Below, piece after piece: positions 11,601-24,200 of a stretch of DNA of 64,000 nt. This stretch comes from Pinus tabuliformis (lineage: Eukaryota; Streptophyta; Pinopsida; Pinales; Pinaceae). The position numbers were made by a program, and so were the translations under genes. Numbering within the stretch: position 1 is the first letter of the stretch; every line of letters starts with the position of its first letter. The stretch lies in the NCBI GenBank assembly GCA_031772625.1, contig CM062816.1, positions 833,008,071-833,072,070 of the forward strand. The letters are read 5' to 3'. The notes under the pieces are model-generated. The model ran no database searches. It saw only the letters and a program-made list of their open reading frames with translations, and was not told the origin of the DNA.

Positions 11601-12916
11601 AGTTGTCCTCTCTGGATACCAGTTTCGGTACATTAGTGGTTATTTCCCTGATAGCTTGCTCTCTATCCGAATTGTTCTCCTGTGTTATACCTTGGAAGTG
11701 GTGAACTAACACATCTTCTATCGCTTTATGGGAGATCTGCAGTTCTCCTTCTTCATTCTTGATCGAAGAGATGCTGTTGTGAGTTCTATTGGCCATGGTG
11801 GTTCTGTGGAAAAACTTAGTGTTACGTTCTCCTTCTTTTAGCCATTGAACTCTAGACTTTTGTCTCCAAAATATTTCCTCTTGTCTACATAGATTATCCC
11901 ATTCTTGATGAAGTTTATCTGCTTGCTTGTTGAAGTCTTTATCAAAGCCTTCCTTGATTAGAGCTTGGTTGAGAACCAACATTTTGTTTTCAACTGCTTT
12001 CTTCTCGTCAAAAATGTTACCAAAATCCTTCTTGTTCCATTCTTTAAGCCTGGATTTGATGTGCTTTAGTCTTTTGTGAAGAAGATACATACTGGTCCCC
12101 TGAATCTGCAAGTCCTCTGACCACCATCTCTCAATGTTGCTTATGAAGTCTGGGTGAGACAGCCAAATATTCTCAAATCTGAAGGGTTTGTTTCTAGGAG
12201 TGCCTATACCTTTGATTCCAGTTGAATTGGCCAATGGTTTGAGCCTCCAAAGGGCAGAACTCGCGCCGTGACCTCCTTACCATTCAACATAAGATTCTCA
12301 GAGATAAAGAATCTGTCTAGCTTTGAGGCAACAAGGGCCTCTCCTCCCCTCCTGTTATTCCAAGTGAATAGGCCAGTATTCCAATTAGTATAAACCAGAT
12401 TTATGTTATCAGAAAAGGTTTGGAAAGCCATGGAGTCTTTGCTTAGAGCTCTTGTACCTCCCTTTTTCTCTAAAAGGGATTTAATCATGTTGAAATCCCT
12501 TCCCATGATCCAGGGTTTGTCTGTGTGTCTATTACTGAGATCTACCAGGGTGTCCAGAAACTTAAGTTTGTCATCTACTTTCTGAGGACCATAAACATTT
12601 GCGACCAGAAAGGTGTCCCTTTCTCCTACCGGTTGAATGACAACTGATAAGTAATTTCTAGAAGCCTCAGCATCCAGAATGGCTATTTTGTGGGATTCCA
12701 TAGAGTGAGTATACCCCCTGCTGTATTCTTTGCTTTAACTTCTAGGAACTCACAGCTGCTGAGCCATTTGCTGTGGATTTGTCTTACTTTTTGAATGGAA
12801 CATTTCGTTTCTTGGATGAACATTATATCTGACATTTCTTGTTTCATTCTGTTACTAAGCATCCTCTGCTTTTTCTTACTTCCTAGACCTCTAATATACC
12901 AAAATGTCAACTTCAT
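8620..12916 (-). pseudogene. LINE ORF2: endonuclease, reverse transcriptase, zf-RVT, RNase H
   Basis: The ORF is broken into at least six frames. Endonuclease (12916-12204): starts MKLTFWYIRGLG, has QETK, but shows WY in place of WN and GGSNHWPI in place of SDHW, so conserved catalytic residues are lost; frameshifts lie near 12700 and 12220. RT (about 11600-10232): NGKAPGPDGF, QLDIAKAYDKVNW and GLRQGDPLSPFLF are present, with an in-frame TAG at 11380-11382. The FVDD box is absent: the sequence passes from LTHQQ straight into the following block through a small deletion near 10830. Next come the zf-RVT region (LWRHQGWLKINLFMWV, CPLCESQEETMEHLL) and an RNase H of plant LINE type (DGASKGNPGTTGYGG, 9228-8818, continuing out of frame to LADLLANQGV near 8750). 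Confidence 0.93.
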
Positions 12917-13324
12917 TATGAAAGATTGGTAAAGGAGTCGCTGGCTAAATCTTTCATCTTACTTGAATTGATCATCAGCTTTCCACACTCCATCAAGAGT
13001 TCATTTTGCTTTTTCCTGCCTCTTTTCTTGCCTGGGTTTCTATTGACTAGTCCAGTGTAGTTTTCATCGTTTTCACTCCTCTACTATCCTGTTTATCTAT
13101 GTTGTTACATCGCTCTGGCTCCCCTGTTTGCGATCTCCATAGAAATAGTTGTTGTATTCTGTTGAGTTCCTCTTGAGGTAGCGAATCCACTCCCCCCGTG
13201 ATGCCCTGCCTCAAGAAGCCTTCTAGGTCTAGGTTTTCTTTGTCAAGAATTTCTAGTAGTTCATGGTCCTCTGGGTCCGTGTCATTCTAGGTCATTTCCT
13301 GATCCATTTCTTGTTCCACATTAC

Positions 13325-14446
13325 TCATAGTGGCTTCTTTCTGATGCTCATCATTTTGTGTTTGTTCTGGGTTTTTTCCTTGCTCCTTTTCTGCAGAACT
13401 CCCTTCCATTGCTTGTTCTTCTTTAGTATTCTCTTCCTCTTCCTGAAGCACCTGGAAACTATTTTGCCTAAACTGTTGTTCTTCTCGCTGCGGATTCTTC
13501 GGACCTCTCTTACTTTACTTCGGTTAACCACTTTCTGAAAGCTATCTGATTCTTTCGTTGTATTGCTTCTGCTTTTGTTTATTTCCTTGTTGAGCGGACA
13601 GTCTCTAAAAAGATGTCCATGTTCATGGCATTTACGACATTTGAATGGAATGTGTTCATAATCCACTGTTTGTACCCATTCTTCGTCAAAAACTTCGAAG
13701 ATTATCTCCTCCGGTAGAGCTCCTGATAGGTCCATTTCCACACAAATTCTGGCAAAGGAAGTATATTTTCCCCTTCTAGTGGCTTCAGAGGCTTTAACAT
13801 AGCGTCCTAATTTATTGCCTATAGCCGCTAACGATTCATTTTGCCAGTAATCAAGAGGTAGAGAGTGGAGTCTTACCCAAACTGAAACTGAAGTAAAAGT
13901 CTCCTTTTCTGGGACAAAGTTCATAACCCAAGGTCTCATATAGAGTCCTGCAGCAGCATAGAAGTAGGGCCCTCCTTCAAATATTTTGTTCTTGTCTTCA
14001 ATATTTGTGAACACCACCGTAAAGAAACCCTTAGACCCAAGGTGAAGATCTATGCTTCCTTTAGGTTTCCCGTGGTATCTGATCCATGATTGAAGAGCTT
14101 TTTCAGTGGGCCATAGTCCCATAAACTTATAGATGATGGCATATGTCCCCATGTGTTCCCTGTATGCCTGCAGCTCTGGATTATTTAAAATCACCCTGGG
14201 AGTTATATCTGTTTTGGGTTTGCAGGGTCCCTTGTGTTTCTTGTCTTTAGTTCCCCGTTTTTTGTCTTCTACCTCCTTGTCTTTTGTGCGATTTTGATCC
14301 TCCTCTGTGGGTTCTTCTGTTCCCGCTTCTGTGCTCTTTTTTCCTTCCACCCCTGTTTCCCTAACATCTTCTAGAGGATTTTTCCCACTGCTGGCTAGGG
14401 CCTCCTTGTAGGAGGGAGTTGAGCCCCCTCCTCGTCCACCCTTCAT
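13325..14446 (-). CDS. LINE ORF1, DUF4283/zinc-knuckle protein
   Basis: 373 residues. A charged, low-complexity N-terminus (to about residue 90) is followed by the DUF4283-type domain of plant L1 ORF1 proteins (WSKL-like region; RPWVMNFVPEKETF, WVRLHSLPLDYW, IGNKLGRYVKASEATR). A single CCHC knuckle, CRKCHEHGHLFRDC, follows near residue 280. The C-terminus is basic. From knowledge of the family it binds the LINE RNA and forms the RNP with ORF2. The frame is open throughout and ends a few hundred bases before ORF2. This is the best-preserved part of the LINE. Confidence 0.85.
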   Translation of the reverse strand: MKGGRGGGSTPSYKEALASSGKNPLEDVRETGVEGKKSTEAGTEEPTEEDQNRTKDKEVEDKKRGTKDKKHKGPCKPKTDITPRVILNNPELQAYREHMGTYAIIYKFMGLWPTEKALQSWIRYHGKPKGSIDLHLGSKGFFTVVFTNIEDKNKIFEGGPYFYAAAGLYMRPWVMNFVPEKETFTSVSVWVRLHSLPLDYWQNESLAAIGNKLGRYVKASEATRRGKYTSFARICVEMDLSGALPEEIIFEVFDEEWVQTVDYEHIPFKCRKCHEHGHLFRDCPLNKEINKSRSNTTKESDSFQKVVNRSKVREVRRIRSEKNNSLGKIVSRCFRKRKRILKKNKQWKGVLQKRSKEKTQNKHKMMSIRKKPL

Positions 14447-14860
14447 AGGTATTCTGACAACCCCTGCGCGCGTTGAACTCTGAATGCTCTTCCCTGCTCC
14501 CGCGTGCTCAGCTCAGTCCGCCTCCCCCGAATCTTCCGAAATTTATGGCTGTTATTACTTAATATTTCCATTAGGAATATTACAGTGGTATCAGAGCCAT
14601 GATCTTGGCCAGCTATGGGGTTGCCAATTAGATATGGGAAGATTGGTGGGTGTATACACAGTGACGGGTTAAACCATAGACAACCCATGGATCACTAGGA
14701 TTTAATATGCGTGAATTCTTGCCCAATTGATGAAGGTGTCGGACCAAATCTATCCTCTTCCTTACAAAAGAGACACTAGAGTTACACAAGCTGTGGGGTT
14801 GCAACCATCTACACAGGATTGTTGGGAGCAAGTAGATACACCGAGTGTAACACAGGGGTG

Positions 14861-16600
14861 ACCCGTGTTGGAGACTCCCTTGACCGTACCAGTTGACATC
14901 TTAGCGGAGAGAGTAGAGCATACCCAGTCATGCCATCTGTTGAGGTGGTGACTAGGGTCGTGTTCGAGTTTTTGGGTGCTAGCAACACACAACAGATTGA
15001 TGAGGCACTAGGAGATATAGAGGTATTAGACGATGGTTGCACACAACAATGTCATCAGTTTCAGGCCAACCTTCTAGCATTAAAAATGAAGGCCACGTCA
15101 GTACGAGAGGCTATTTTGCTGCAGAATGAGGAGCTGGAGGGCATGAGAGTGGTTTGTGCCGAGTCAGCATCCAAGCTGGCTCACGGTGGGGAACAGTTGG
15201 ATTCCCTAATGGTCACCTGTGTTGGAGACTCCCTTTACCGTGCCGATTGACATCTTAGTGGAGAGAGTAGAGCATACCCCAGTAGTGCCATCCGTTGAGG
15301 TGGTGACCAGGGTCGTGTCCAAGTTTTTGGGTGATAGCAACACACAACAGATTGATGAAGCACTAGGAGATATAGAGTGTTGAAATTTCTATGTCTATTC
15401 GTTAGAAATTTAATCTGATTCTTCTAGTTTATTTCTTCTACTTGTTAAATTTGTACAAGTTATTTAAAACATATAAATAACGAAATAAACACAATACAGT
15501 CTCAACATCTACAGATCATCATCTGAAAGATAACAAACACACAAGTGACACTGTTATTTTTGGACAGATGTCCACGGAAAAACCCAATGCGAGAAAACCG
15601 GTGCAACGATTATGAGGGTTTATTATTACACAATATTCCTTGAGTACAACTGGGTGCCAAACTAGCTCACCCGACAAAGAAAAATAATTGGCAGCAATAC
15701 CTCTCTATTCAGAAACAGGTATTCAGAAATCTGTCCCACGAAACCCTCTCCAGCGACTCTGAAGCTCTGCGCTAGCCCTTCTGGCCTCTGCGACAGCCCT
15801 CTAAGGCACTGCACAGCCTTTGGGACCCTCTGCGTCACTCCAACTGCTCTCTGCGTGGATGAGGCAGTCCATCTGGGCTCTACGCTGTCTCTGCTGGGCA
15901 CTGCGTGGCCTGCTCTGGTTGCTACTTCTCGCTTTCTGCCTCTGCGCTAGTCTCTTGGTACTGTCTTCGCTTCTCTGTGCAATACTCATTGCCCCTTGTT
16001 GTTGATCATTGATTTGACTTCGCCTAGCAACCCCGCTCTAGCAAATCGAATGCCTGATCACTCCATTGTGTTCTCCAACTGACCCTCAAGCCTCCTCTTA
16101 TAATTTTCTTGTTGGTCCTTCAACGGCTGAGATTAAATCTCTAATCAACTACTAAGATTAGATTTGGCTTGATTGATGAATTTTGGAACATTCTAACCTA
16201 GTTTTATATTAATACCCATTAATATTTTATTTTTCCGAAGTTTAGACTTAGGAACTTGATTACAAATATTAATTATTTTAATACCCAAACAAGGTACAAT
16301 TTGTCCAAACCATTTCTGGGTCTTGGAGATCTCACGTGCATTAGCCTCTACACCAATTTTCATGGCTAGAGCACATCCGATGGTACCCCAAATCAACATA
16401 GAGGTATTAAACGATGGTCGCACAAAACAGTGTCATCAGTTTCAAGCCAACCTTCTAGCATTAAAAAGGAAGGCCACATCAGTACGAGAGGCAACTCTGC
16501 TGCAGAACGAGGAGCTGGAGGGCATGAGAGTGGTTTGTGCCAAGTCAACATCCAAGCTGGCTCAAGTTGGGGAACGGTTGGATTCCCTCATGGTACAGTT
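14861..16600 (+). repeat. 354-bp tandem duplication inside the LARD, second unit split by a solo LTR
   Basis: GTGTTGGAGACTCCCTT, GAGAGAGTAGAGCATACCC, GTTGAGGTGGTGAC and CACACAACAGATTGATGA each occur twice, 354 bases apart. The second unit is interrupted after GATATAGAG at 15377 and resumes with TAGAGGTATT at 16399. Confidence 0.85.
15378..16398 (-). mobile_element. Solo LTR (1,021 bp) with TSD TAGAG
   Basis: The sequence begins TGTTGAAATTTC and ends AATCAACA, with perfect 5-bp duplications TAGAG at 15373-15377 and 16399-16403. The orientation is inferred: its right end reads, on the minus strand, TGTTGATTTGGGGTA, the same LTR head that follows a polypurine tract at 52188. No internal region remains, so it arose by LTR-LTR recombination. 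Confidence 0.92.
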
Positions 16601-19600
16601 AAAGGGCACATTGGAGAGTAGAAGGAACCCTCTTCGGGCAAACATAGACTGGGCTAACAACACTGTTGGGTCACCTTTGTGCAGTGGAGAGAGAGTGACA
16701 AAGCTACCTAGTCAGATCTCATGTGTTGACCTAGATAGCGGGATGAGACAACTCGAGTTGCATAGGGTGCAACATTCACATGTTGGGGTTGTTTTATGTG
16801 TGAGAGTTCGTGCATTCGATCCCTCTCTTGGGGTTGGATAGCGAGAGATCCTGAGTTGGTACCCGATGGAGTGGGCTATGGAGATGGCGGTGAACCTGGT
16901 TGTAGCTCAAAGGGAGCTTCCAGGCACTGGGGATACTGGAAGCCTAGACTGGCATTGGGATCCGGGTGGGACTACTTATCATTTCCCAAGTATGTCGGTT
17001 GACTACAACCTGGATGGTACAATTGACCTAACAATTGAGCCCGCACATTCACTAGGAGAGTTTTGGCCAACACCAGTCGCCAATCAGTTTATGGATTGAC
17101 TCCTTGGGTTGTCTTGGTATGACGATTGTACACGGGATCACGGGATGATTAGCATAGTCTGGCAGGAGTTTGTCGGAAGAGGTGGCATTGGCAAGCCAAT
17201 AGACGGTGCCTTGTATGGAGTTGGGGATTCTCCCCATTTGTATGGGGCACAGAGGACGCAGAGGAGCAAAGCGGTGGTGGCATCACTACTGACACAGGGA
17301 GATTCACTTCTTGGATCCCTCAGGGAGGATTTGGAGTGGAGATCCATTCATTGACAGGTATAGTGATGCGACGGTGGAGGTGATGATACCAATTGGATGT
17401 GGGTTGGCATGTAGGGACACAACTCTAGGCCATCACATCCGGGGATGTGTTGGAGCATCTAGCATTGAGCAGTGGTCTACAGGTGGGCTTGGAGATGCAT
17501 GGTGGTGTGCCATAGTGTGTTGGATTGTGTTGTGGAGTAGGTTTGTATTACATCACATTGAATACACGTGGGAAGTGACTAGTTCCTTGACACAGACAGG
17601 GCACGGGTCAGTACGGGATTGTATAGCGGTAAACAGGGATATCCTGTGGTGTACAGGGCCAGGCTGTGACATACAATGGCATGCTGAGGAGTGTGGTGGT
17701 ACTTGGTGCTATACAATGTCATATGGTGTGGCACGATGGGCCCTTGGAGTGTTGCCTCCATTGAGACTTATGGACAGGGAAATTAGGTGTACTGTTAGGT
17801 GCAACTCACTCGAGATTGAAGGTGATGCGGTTGAGTTCCTGAGGATGCCATGTTCAACAGAGATAGGTCTTCGATTGGGTTATCAACAGATCTGAGGCGG
17901 AGAGCAGGGCATCCAGAGGGTTATTCTTCGGTACCCCTTCAGACTCTTGATCATATTCTTGGGGACCTACCCACCCATGACTGTCTAGTTGAGACGTTTG
18001 GTGGAAGCATGAGCTAGGGAATACAGGCTTAGCGGCAACGTGGTTTATTGCCGAGGTAGCATAGGTTTCACTCCTGTGCTCACACGTGGGGAGGTGATTG
18101 CGAGGGAACTGCATGATGCACTTCTAATGAGACTGTCTGAGGTGTCGCAGGAGTTTGAGGGACGGTGGATGGTAGACTTTGTCTACAGGAGGGCACCCAG
18201 ACACCGAGCAATATCCAATTGTATCATCAGGAGTTGGGATAACGGATTTCACTGCATGGTCTAGCAGGAGTAGGGCATGTTGGCATGCATGGGACAAACT
18301 CCTGATACTTGGGGTTCCACCCATGGGATACATACAGGGGTTAGAGATGAGGGCCATATGGGTTTTAGTAGGTAGTAGCGCTACACAACAACATCCCATG
18401 AGGAGTGCGAGTTATGAGCTCCCAGTAAGGTTGGGGGATTCAGGGATCCGATTGGTGGGTGGATTACTCCACTTTGTGATGAGTAGGGTCATGGTAGAGG
18501 GTGATCCACTTCACCTTGGGTTTGACACATGGGGGATCACTGAGACCTCCACTGCATGGCAAGGCAGAGTTATCTTGTTGTTGATCAGGGTTGATATTGG
18601 CAGTGGAGGGGTAGACATTGGCATCATGGAGATGCCCATGTGGGATGAGCTTGGTCTTCACAAAGTTTTTTCCACTAGGCCCTAGGAGAGGAGGATACAT
18701 TCTGCGCACGATGGGGAGTATGTCATAATCAGAGTAACGCAACATCGACATGGTGGCACCTCTCTGAGATTAGTGGGGGACATGACCATTACAACTCTTC
18801 ACAACTCAATAACCTTTAGGGATGAGCTGGCTACTATAGGGGGAGATCATGCAGATCTTCCATTGGGCTTTAGCAAGTCATTGATGGAGTGGGGGACTTC
18901 ATTAGCATGGCAGGTTGGTCAGTAGGATGATATCAGGAGAAGCTCACGTGGGCAAGATGGGATGGCTTACGAGGTAGGACATCTTCACGAGGAGTTGGGC
19001 ATAGTGCCACATTGTCGTGATCCCCTACTCATTGATGGTATGCAGGGGACTTGTTATTTATACCGGGCATGATAGTGAGTGGAGCAAGGGGAGCTCCATG
19101 ATGGACAAGATGGCTTGGGATCCTGGTATTGAGGGATTCCTTCATGTCAGGACAATGCAAAGGTCAGGGACGATTCAATGGCGCATTTGGGAGCCTGGCA
19201 CATTTTGCAGTGACAATGGGGAGCAACAGCTAGAGAGGATGATTGTTCAGGCATTGCTTGAGGACAAGCAATTTTAGCGGGGAGGATTGTAATGTCCCTA
19301 ATTTTGATTTTTCATTTAATAGGATTAACAAAGTTTTTTGGGGAAGTGCTAAACGTAGCACAATTTTGTAATCTGGGCACTGTAGACATTTTGGGTATGT
19401 GGGACTTATGAGAAATCCAAAATTCCAACCTTAGTGGAATGTGGCGGCAATCCCTAATGGAATATACACCCCTTGGAGGAAAAGTTGACTGTGTGGGAAG
19501 GGGGTCGAAATAGTTGGCTAAGGGACCCACAAGGAAAAATGAGGCAACAATTATAAATAGGAGGTTGAAGGCAACATAGAGGACTTTTGATCATTTGACA

Positions 19601-20685
19601 TTTTACACATTGTTGCTGAAGCTGTTCAGCTGAGTCATAGGTGTTGTTTAGCACCAAAGGCTTCCAAGGGGAAATTTCACCCTCTTCTTCGGTGGACCAC
19701 GAGTGCCACCCTAGGGAGATAAATTCTACTCATCTTTGGATGCTGGGAGGATACCACGTAGTAGCACAAGTTTTTGGCATCAGTGGGATGCAGAAAAGGG
19801 AGTTATGCAGGGCTTCGAGAGGTATTGTACTAGAGGGAAGAGATCCGTCGTTTCTGGGCTATTCCCTCACATAAATACTTGCCGGAAGGAGGAAATTTCC
19901 AAGAGCAATGGTGCCTTTCTTAGCAGAACAATTTGGTGTGGCTGGGCTTGCATTATTTTTCCCTAGGACTACGCAGGGAGTGAAGGATCTTTTTGTGGGA
20001 GGCTCGGTGAGAGGGATTGAGGAATTGGGTTTGTTAGGGATTTGATTGGAGGGGAATTGGAGGAGATTTCCTAGCTTTTGCGGATCAGAAAAATGCTCCA
20101 ACTATCACAAATGACATTTTCCAGCAGTAGAGGAGGGCCCAACATTTTGGCGTCAATTTTAGAGGGTCAATTATGGGTTTATTGAGGAGAGGCCAAGATT
20201 AATTTGGTAGAATTTTCTGTGCAGATTTGAAGGGTCAAACCGGGGTCCCATCTCAGCCACTACTTAGAGGAGCTAGGGGAAATTGGGCCAAAATTCCGAG
20301 GTCAACATTTGGTCAATTACTTCATGGGTTTTGGTGGGTTATTGGAGGAGAGCCCAGAGTTAATTTCCCGGAATTTTCTGAGCACCAGAGGAGGCCCTAG
20401 CAACTAGTTCTTTCCAGTGAGTAGTGCAAATTTCAAGGGCAACGTAGAGCATAGAGGAGAAGTCACTTCCCATCATCCGAGCACCTTGTTTTCTCACCTG
20501 GGATTTGTCTAGCTTGCCTTTGGCAAGAACAAGAGCACTTGTTCTTGCCTATTGTACTCCTACCATGAAATATAATAAAATGGCTCAACTTCTTTGGGGA
20601 TAAATTGTAAATGTGTTGTTATTTTGCAGTGTTTTGATCTTTGGTTGCAATTGAGAAATTTATGGCTATTATTACTTAATATTTC

Positions 20686-21135
20686 ACAAATAAATTATAC
20701 GGGCATGTTTCAGGCATTCAAACATCACTTTTGGACCTTGAAGTACTTCGAGGATGCTTGGTTCTGGAAGCATGTTTGTATTCATGTTATCAAGCATGCT
20801 TGGTGTAATCTGGAGGAAGTGTAGAATGCTGGGTGTGCTTGCGGAAATGTGTGTTGTCTCAGCATTGGGAGTGTAGCTTGTGGATTTAGCGGTTTGGAGG
20901 TGTGGAGGGTGCTTCATTGGGTAAGTAGCAGGGGAGTAAGCTAAGGCAGTTCCGCAGTTGCCTAGGTGATAAGTTGTTTCAAATCGGAGTTTCCAGGTCC
21001 AGTTCATTGGGGGTAGGCAGGTAGGCTGGATCGAGGGTAATACCCTGGCGGGAGTGTTGAATTCGGCTAGTTTCTGGGCTTTCTGGAGTCCCATGCGGGG
21101 TTTCATTCAATCCCAGTGAGGGCTGAGGCAGTAGA
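20686..21135. other. 450-bp insertion near the end of the LARD 3' LTR
   Basis: The 3' LTR matches the 5' LTR up to TTAATATTTC (20685). The last LTR bases ATTAGGAATATTAC reappear at 21136. The intervening 450 bases are not in the 5' LTR. No clear terminal repeats or target duplication were found, and the source is not recognised. Confidence 0.6.
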
Positions 21136-21280
21136 ATTAGGAATATTACGCCTTGGCAGGTGCCTAATGATGAATGGTCATGTCTTTAAGACATGCCTTT
21201 TCATTACTAATGACTATTTAGTTATCCTTATTATGACTATTATTTTTTACATTAGTTTGTTATGAATTATATTCATAACA

Positions 21281-24200
21281 CTAACAATGTTGGGGGTTAA
21301 CAGGGCTCTCTTCATGCTTGAACTCCGGCGTTTCGGCACACACTTTCTGGATGTCTTGAGTAAGTTGCATCTTGTTGACGTGTTCATCAAGTCTTCCATT
21401 CTTTATGGAGCTCAAATTTGGTTATCTAGCCTACTACTTGCTGATTGAGTTACTATTGAGTAGCTACGAGCTCTCATGTTACAATGGATGACTAGGTGCA
21501 AATACATGGCCCCATAGGCTATCGTGTTGGCCATGTTATGAACACATATAGCAGTCTTGAGAGTATTTTTATGTTAGTTTCTTTTCTTCATAGGGTTTTG
21601 CACCACGATTGATTGAATGGTAGGATGGGATAGATACCCTAACCTTGCCCTATGCACTAAAATGCATATCGTCTCCCCCTTTGGCTCTATGAAGATTCTT
21701 TGCTATTTCAATCTATTGGTATATCCTTACTAACCGTGTTCAGTGAACAAATTCTTTCAGGTTCGAAGTTTGCTGAACTTAAAGGCACGCCAGATTTGTT
21801 CGTTTTGGTTTGCTGAACATCTAGGCGAACTCCAACACGAACCGGATTCGAGCTTGAACATCATCACTAACACGAATAAAATTTTAAAAATCGCCTTGGA
21901 TTTGATTAAATTTGACATTTGGTCAGAGTTCTTTTGGCATTTGATAATTAAAAAAGTCAAAAATCAAAACTTGCAGCCTCACACTCCACAACAACAGGTC
22001 AATTAAATTAAGCAGTGCTGAATTTTTTAATAAATCAAGGAAAACACAAGTACTTAACTCGACTGAAGCGATTTTTCTTTTATTTTTTATTTTTAAATAG
22101 AAATGTTTAATTTTTTTAAACAGAAACGAAACATTTCTTTTTAAGATTGATATCACTATTTGACTGTATTAATTAAGGGCTGCAGCCGAGCCGAACCAAA
22201 CAGGTTGATAATAATTTTTCTTTTTGGAGGATGATAAATTTTTTTTGGAGGATGAATGTGTAGAATTATCCTCCTCTCAAAGATCTCTCAACCTCTCAAA
22301 GGAAGGAGTTCATCAATTTTTCCTACAGTAACTGATTTTAACTCATTTCAAGCAATTGTTGGATTACAATATAAATTACAAATTGTTGGTATAGTATGTA
22401 CAAAGTACAAACAATAGATAATGAAAAGTAATACATAATCACAACTTTGATGGGTTTCCTCTCACCCTAAACATGGTACAGTCTCAGAGTTGGCTTTTGA
22501 TGAGTTCACCAGCCTTAAACATGGTACAATCTCACAATCTCAGAGCCTTAGCTGATAGTCCAAAACAGATAGTTGATTCTACGTCTCTCTCTTTGTTTTT
22601 TGTTTGGTTTCCTCCCTAAAGTGTAGTCTGTAATAGTTGTCTCCTTTGAACAACAATTGCTATGTACTTAATGTTATGTTTTTTTTTGAGATTGTATATA
22701 AGTAAAGGCTCAAGTTCTATTTTTATTTTTGCTATAGTGTTTAAACTTTAAAATTTTATTATATATATATTTCAAATTTCTAGTATGTCGAATTTAATGC
22801 CGAACTTTATCACCAAAATTTAAGTGTCAAACTTTATTTGAATTGGAATGTCATCGAACTCTAACACGAACACGAATGCGGTGACTTAGGATATATCCAT
22901 TGAGTGCCTTCCCTCTTTCAGTGATTCCTTGATTGCTACTAGTCATCTTCTTCCCCTTCATCAAGACATAAACAAGGCAATTAGAAATGGCATATATGGA
23001 TATTGTAAACACCCAACTTGGTTCTTTCCTTAACAGGCCCTTGGGTAGAATATGATCTTTTACTTGGAGCACTTTATGTAATTGAATGGTATTATTGTAC
23101 AGCTAGAGAAGTCTCAACATCATTAGTCTCACTTCCTTAGGTTCCCTCTAGAACATTTCATGGTAGTTGTTTAGATTTATAAGGGTCAACATAAGAATCA
23201 ATGGAACCAAATATTAGCCAAATTCAGCAATAGCGTCTTGACTAAATTATATGACATACTCCTAGGTGGTCCTTTGTCATGAATCTATTGTGTCGGACAC
23301 GGATTCACAGGAAATGTTCTGTACTCATGTCTGGTACGTATACTCATCGTGTCCCATGATCAGGACAGTGTCCTTGGAAAAAACACCCCACGGGTCTTAA
23401 AATGTTGACCTGTCTCTCTTTTTCCTTTATTTCACTCAGCAGGTTGGAGCATGAAGGGGTTTTGGAGAAGATCTGCTTGTAGCCCTAACATGCCTCCTAG
23501 GATCCCCTTAGCCAAGTCCTCTGAGCCTTCGGCACTCTCCAAACATCATCATTAGATACTCCATTGGATCTTCTCAGTCCTTTATTCAATTGCAGATACT
23601 TCATCCCCCTTGTCCTCCACCTCCTCATGTTGTCTTATGAGCATCTAGTTGAACTCTTGTACTCTCTTCTCTTTCTTCTTCTTTGATGTGATATTTAGTT
23701 CATGCATTTCTTGTTTGTTAATGATTTATCTTGGTACACGCTTTTGTGCTAGCATAGGGCACCCCTACAGATTTGTATCACTGATGTAGTTTCCAGTCCC
23801 ATTAACATATCTTTTGGTCGTTTGTTGCACATTAATAAATTATCTATCTTATCTTGTGGTAATACATTATTATTCTAGTGCAATCTTCAAAACTCAAGGA
23901 CTAGAGTTTTAACTTTTGACTTATATATTTGGTAATTTTTAACTCTTAGTACTCCATTTTTTTCAAGTTTAACAAGAATTGAACTGCCCTCTGCTATCAG
24001 GTCATCTATTATAATACTAAGAGTCGAGTCCTCTAATTGTGCATCATCATTTGGGCTTACCATAGTCCTTTGCTAGTAATCTATGATAACGTTCCTTAGC
24101 TGATCACTTTTCTTCTACCTCCAGCCTCTCCTTGGTTCTACTTATGTTTGAACTTCGAATGCAGAGGAATTCTTCAGATGTTTCCTTCAAGGATATTCTC

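Larger units (their letters stand above)
7342..14537 (-). mobile_element. Full-length plant L1-type LINE, decayed
   Basis: The element is 7.2 kb, in reverse orientation, with its oligo-A tail as T at 7341-7351. Perfect-length target duplications of 19 bases flank it (7323-7341 and 14538-14556, one mismatch, GAAATTTATGGCTG.TATT). They interrupt the 5' LTR of the element at 5936, whose uninterrupted sequence is seen in the 3' LTR near 20653. In element order: a short 5' UTR (about 90 bases), ORF1, ORF2 with endonuclease, RT, zinc-binding and RNase H regions, and a 1.27 kb 3' UTR. Many frameshifts and stops make it inactive. Confidence 0.95.
14585..19287 (+). other. Interior of the LARD-like element; degenerate coiled-coil gag-like coding
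   Basis: The interior runs from PBS to polypurine tract and has no pol domain. A 107-residue open segment (14930-15250) contains a heptad-rich block (ALKMKATSVREAILLQNEEL) that recurs at 16404-16620 after the solo LTR, so a coiled-coil gag-like protein may once have been encoded. A tandem duplication with period 354 covers about 14861-15214 and 15215 onward. The remaining 2.6 kb shows many short interrupted ORFs (the longest 17311-17895) without recognisable motifs. Confidence 0.6.
5936..21150 (+). mobile_element. Non-autonomous LTR retrotransposon (LARD-like) with nested LINE and solo LTR
   Basis: The two LTRs begin TGTAATATCCC (5936) and TGTAATGTCCC (19288) and match along about 1.4 kb, including the shared block GGAAGTGCTAA.CGTAGCA. 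The 5' LTR ends ATTACA at 14584 and is followed by a clean initiator-Met PBS (TGGTATCAGAGCC from 14586). A polypurine tract (AGCGGGGAGGA, 19276-19286) precedes the 3' LTR. Target duplications are CCTAG (5931-5935) and CCTTG (21151-21155), four of five bases equal. The interior (14585-19287) has no protease, RT or integrase. Nested inside: a LINE in the 5' LTR, a solo LTR in the interior, and a 450-base insertion near the end of the 3' LTR. Confidence 0.88.
5734..21280 (-). repeat. LTR of element X, split by the LARD insertion
   Basis: The LTR runs 5734-5935 and resumes at 21156-21280, about 327 bases in total, with plus-strand ends TGTAACG..CATAACA. Between them sits the LTR element 5936-21150 with its 5-bp target duplication. 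A second PBS-like copy (GCTTTAATACCA, 5767-5778, followed by ATGTAATGAAC) lies 46 bases inside the LTR end. The right-hand end is inferred from the TG..CA pattern only, because the partner LTR is not seen. Confidence 0.55.

Noticed and set aside
14586..14600. tRNA-like word TGGTATCAGAGCC as a tRNA gene
   Set aside because: It is a retrotransposon primer-binding site next to an LTR; no cloverleaf follows.
17311..17895. 195-codon ORF in the LARD interior
   Set aside because: No domain is visible and the surrounding frame is broken; it is not conserved in the other copy of the element that I can see here.
21743..22880. Possible MITE with GAAC/GTTC words and a CAGTGAAC start
   Set aside because: The right end and an 8-bp duplication could not be found.
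23281..23410. GTGTCGGACACGG-rich stretch as a hAT-like element
   Set aside because: The ends and target duplication were not visible; kept only as degenerate repeat.
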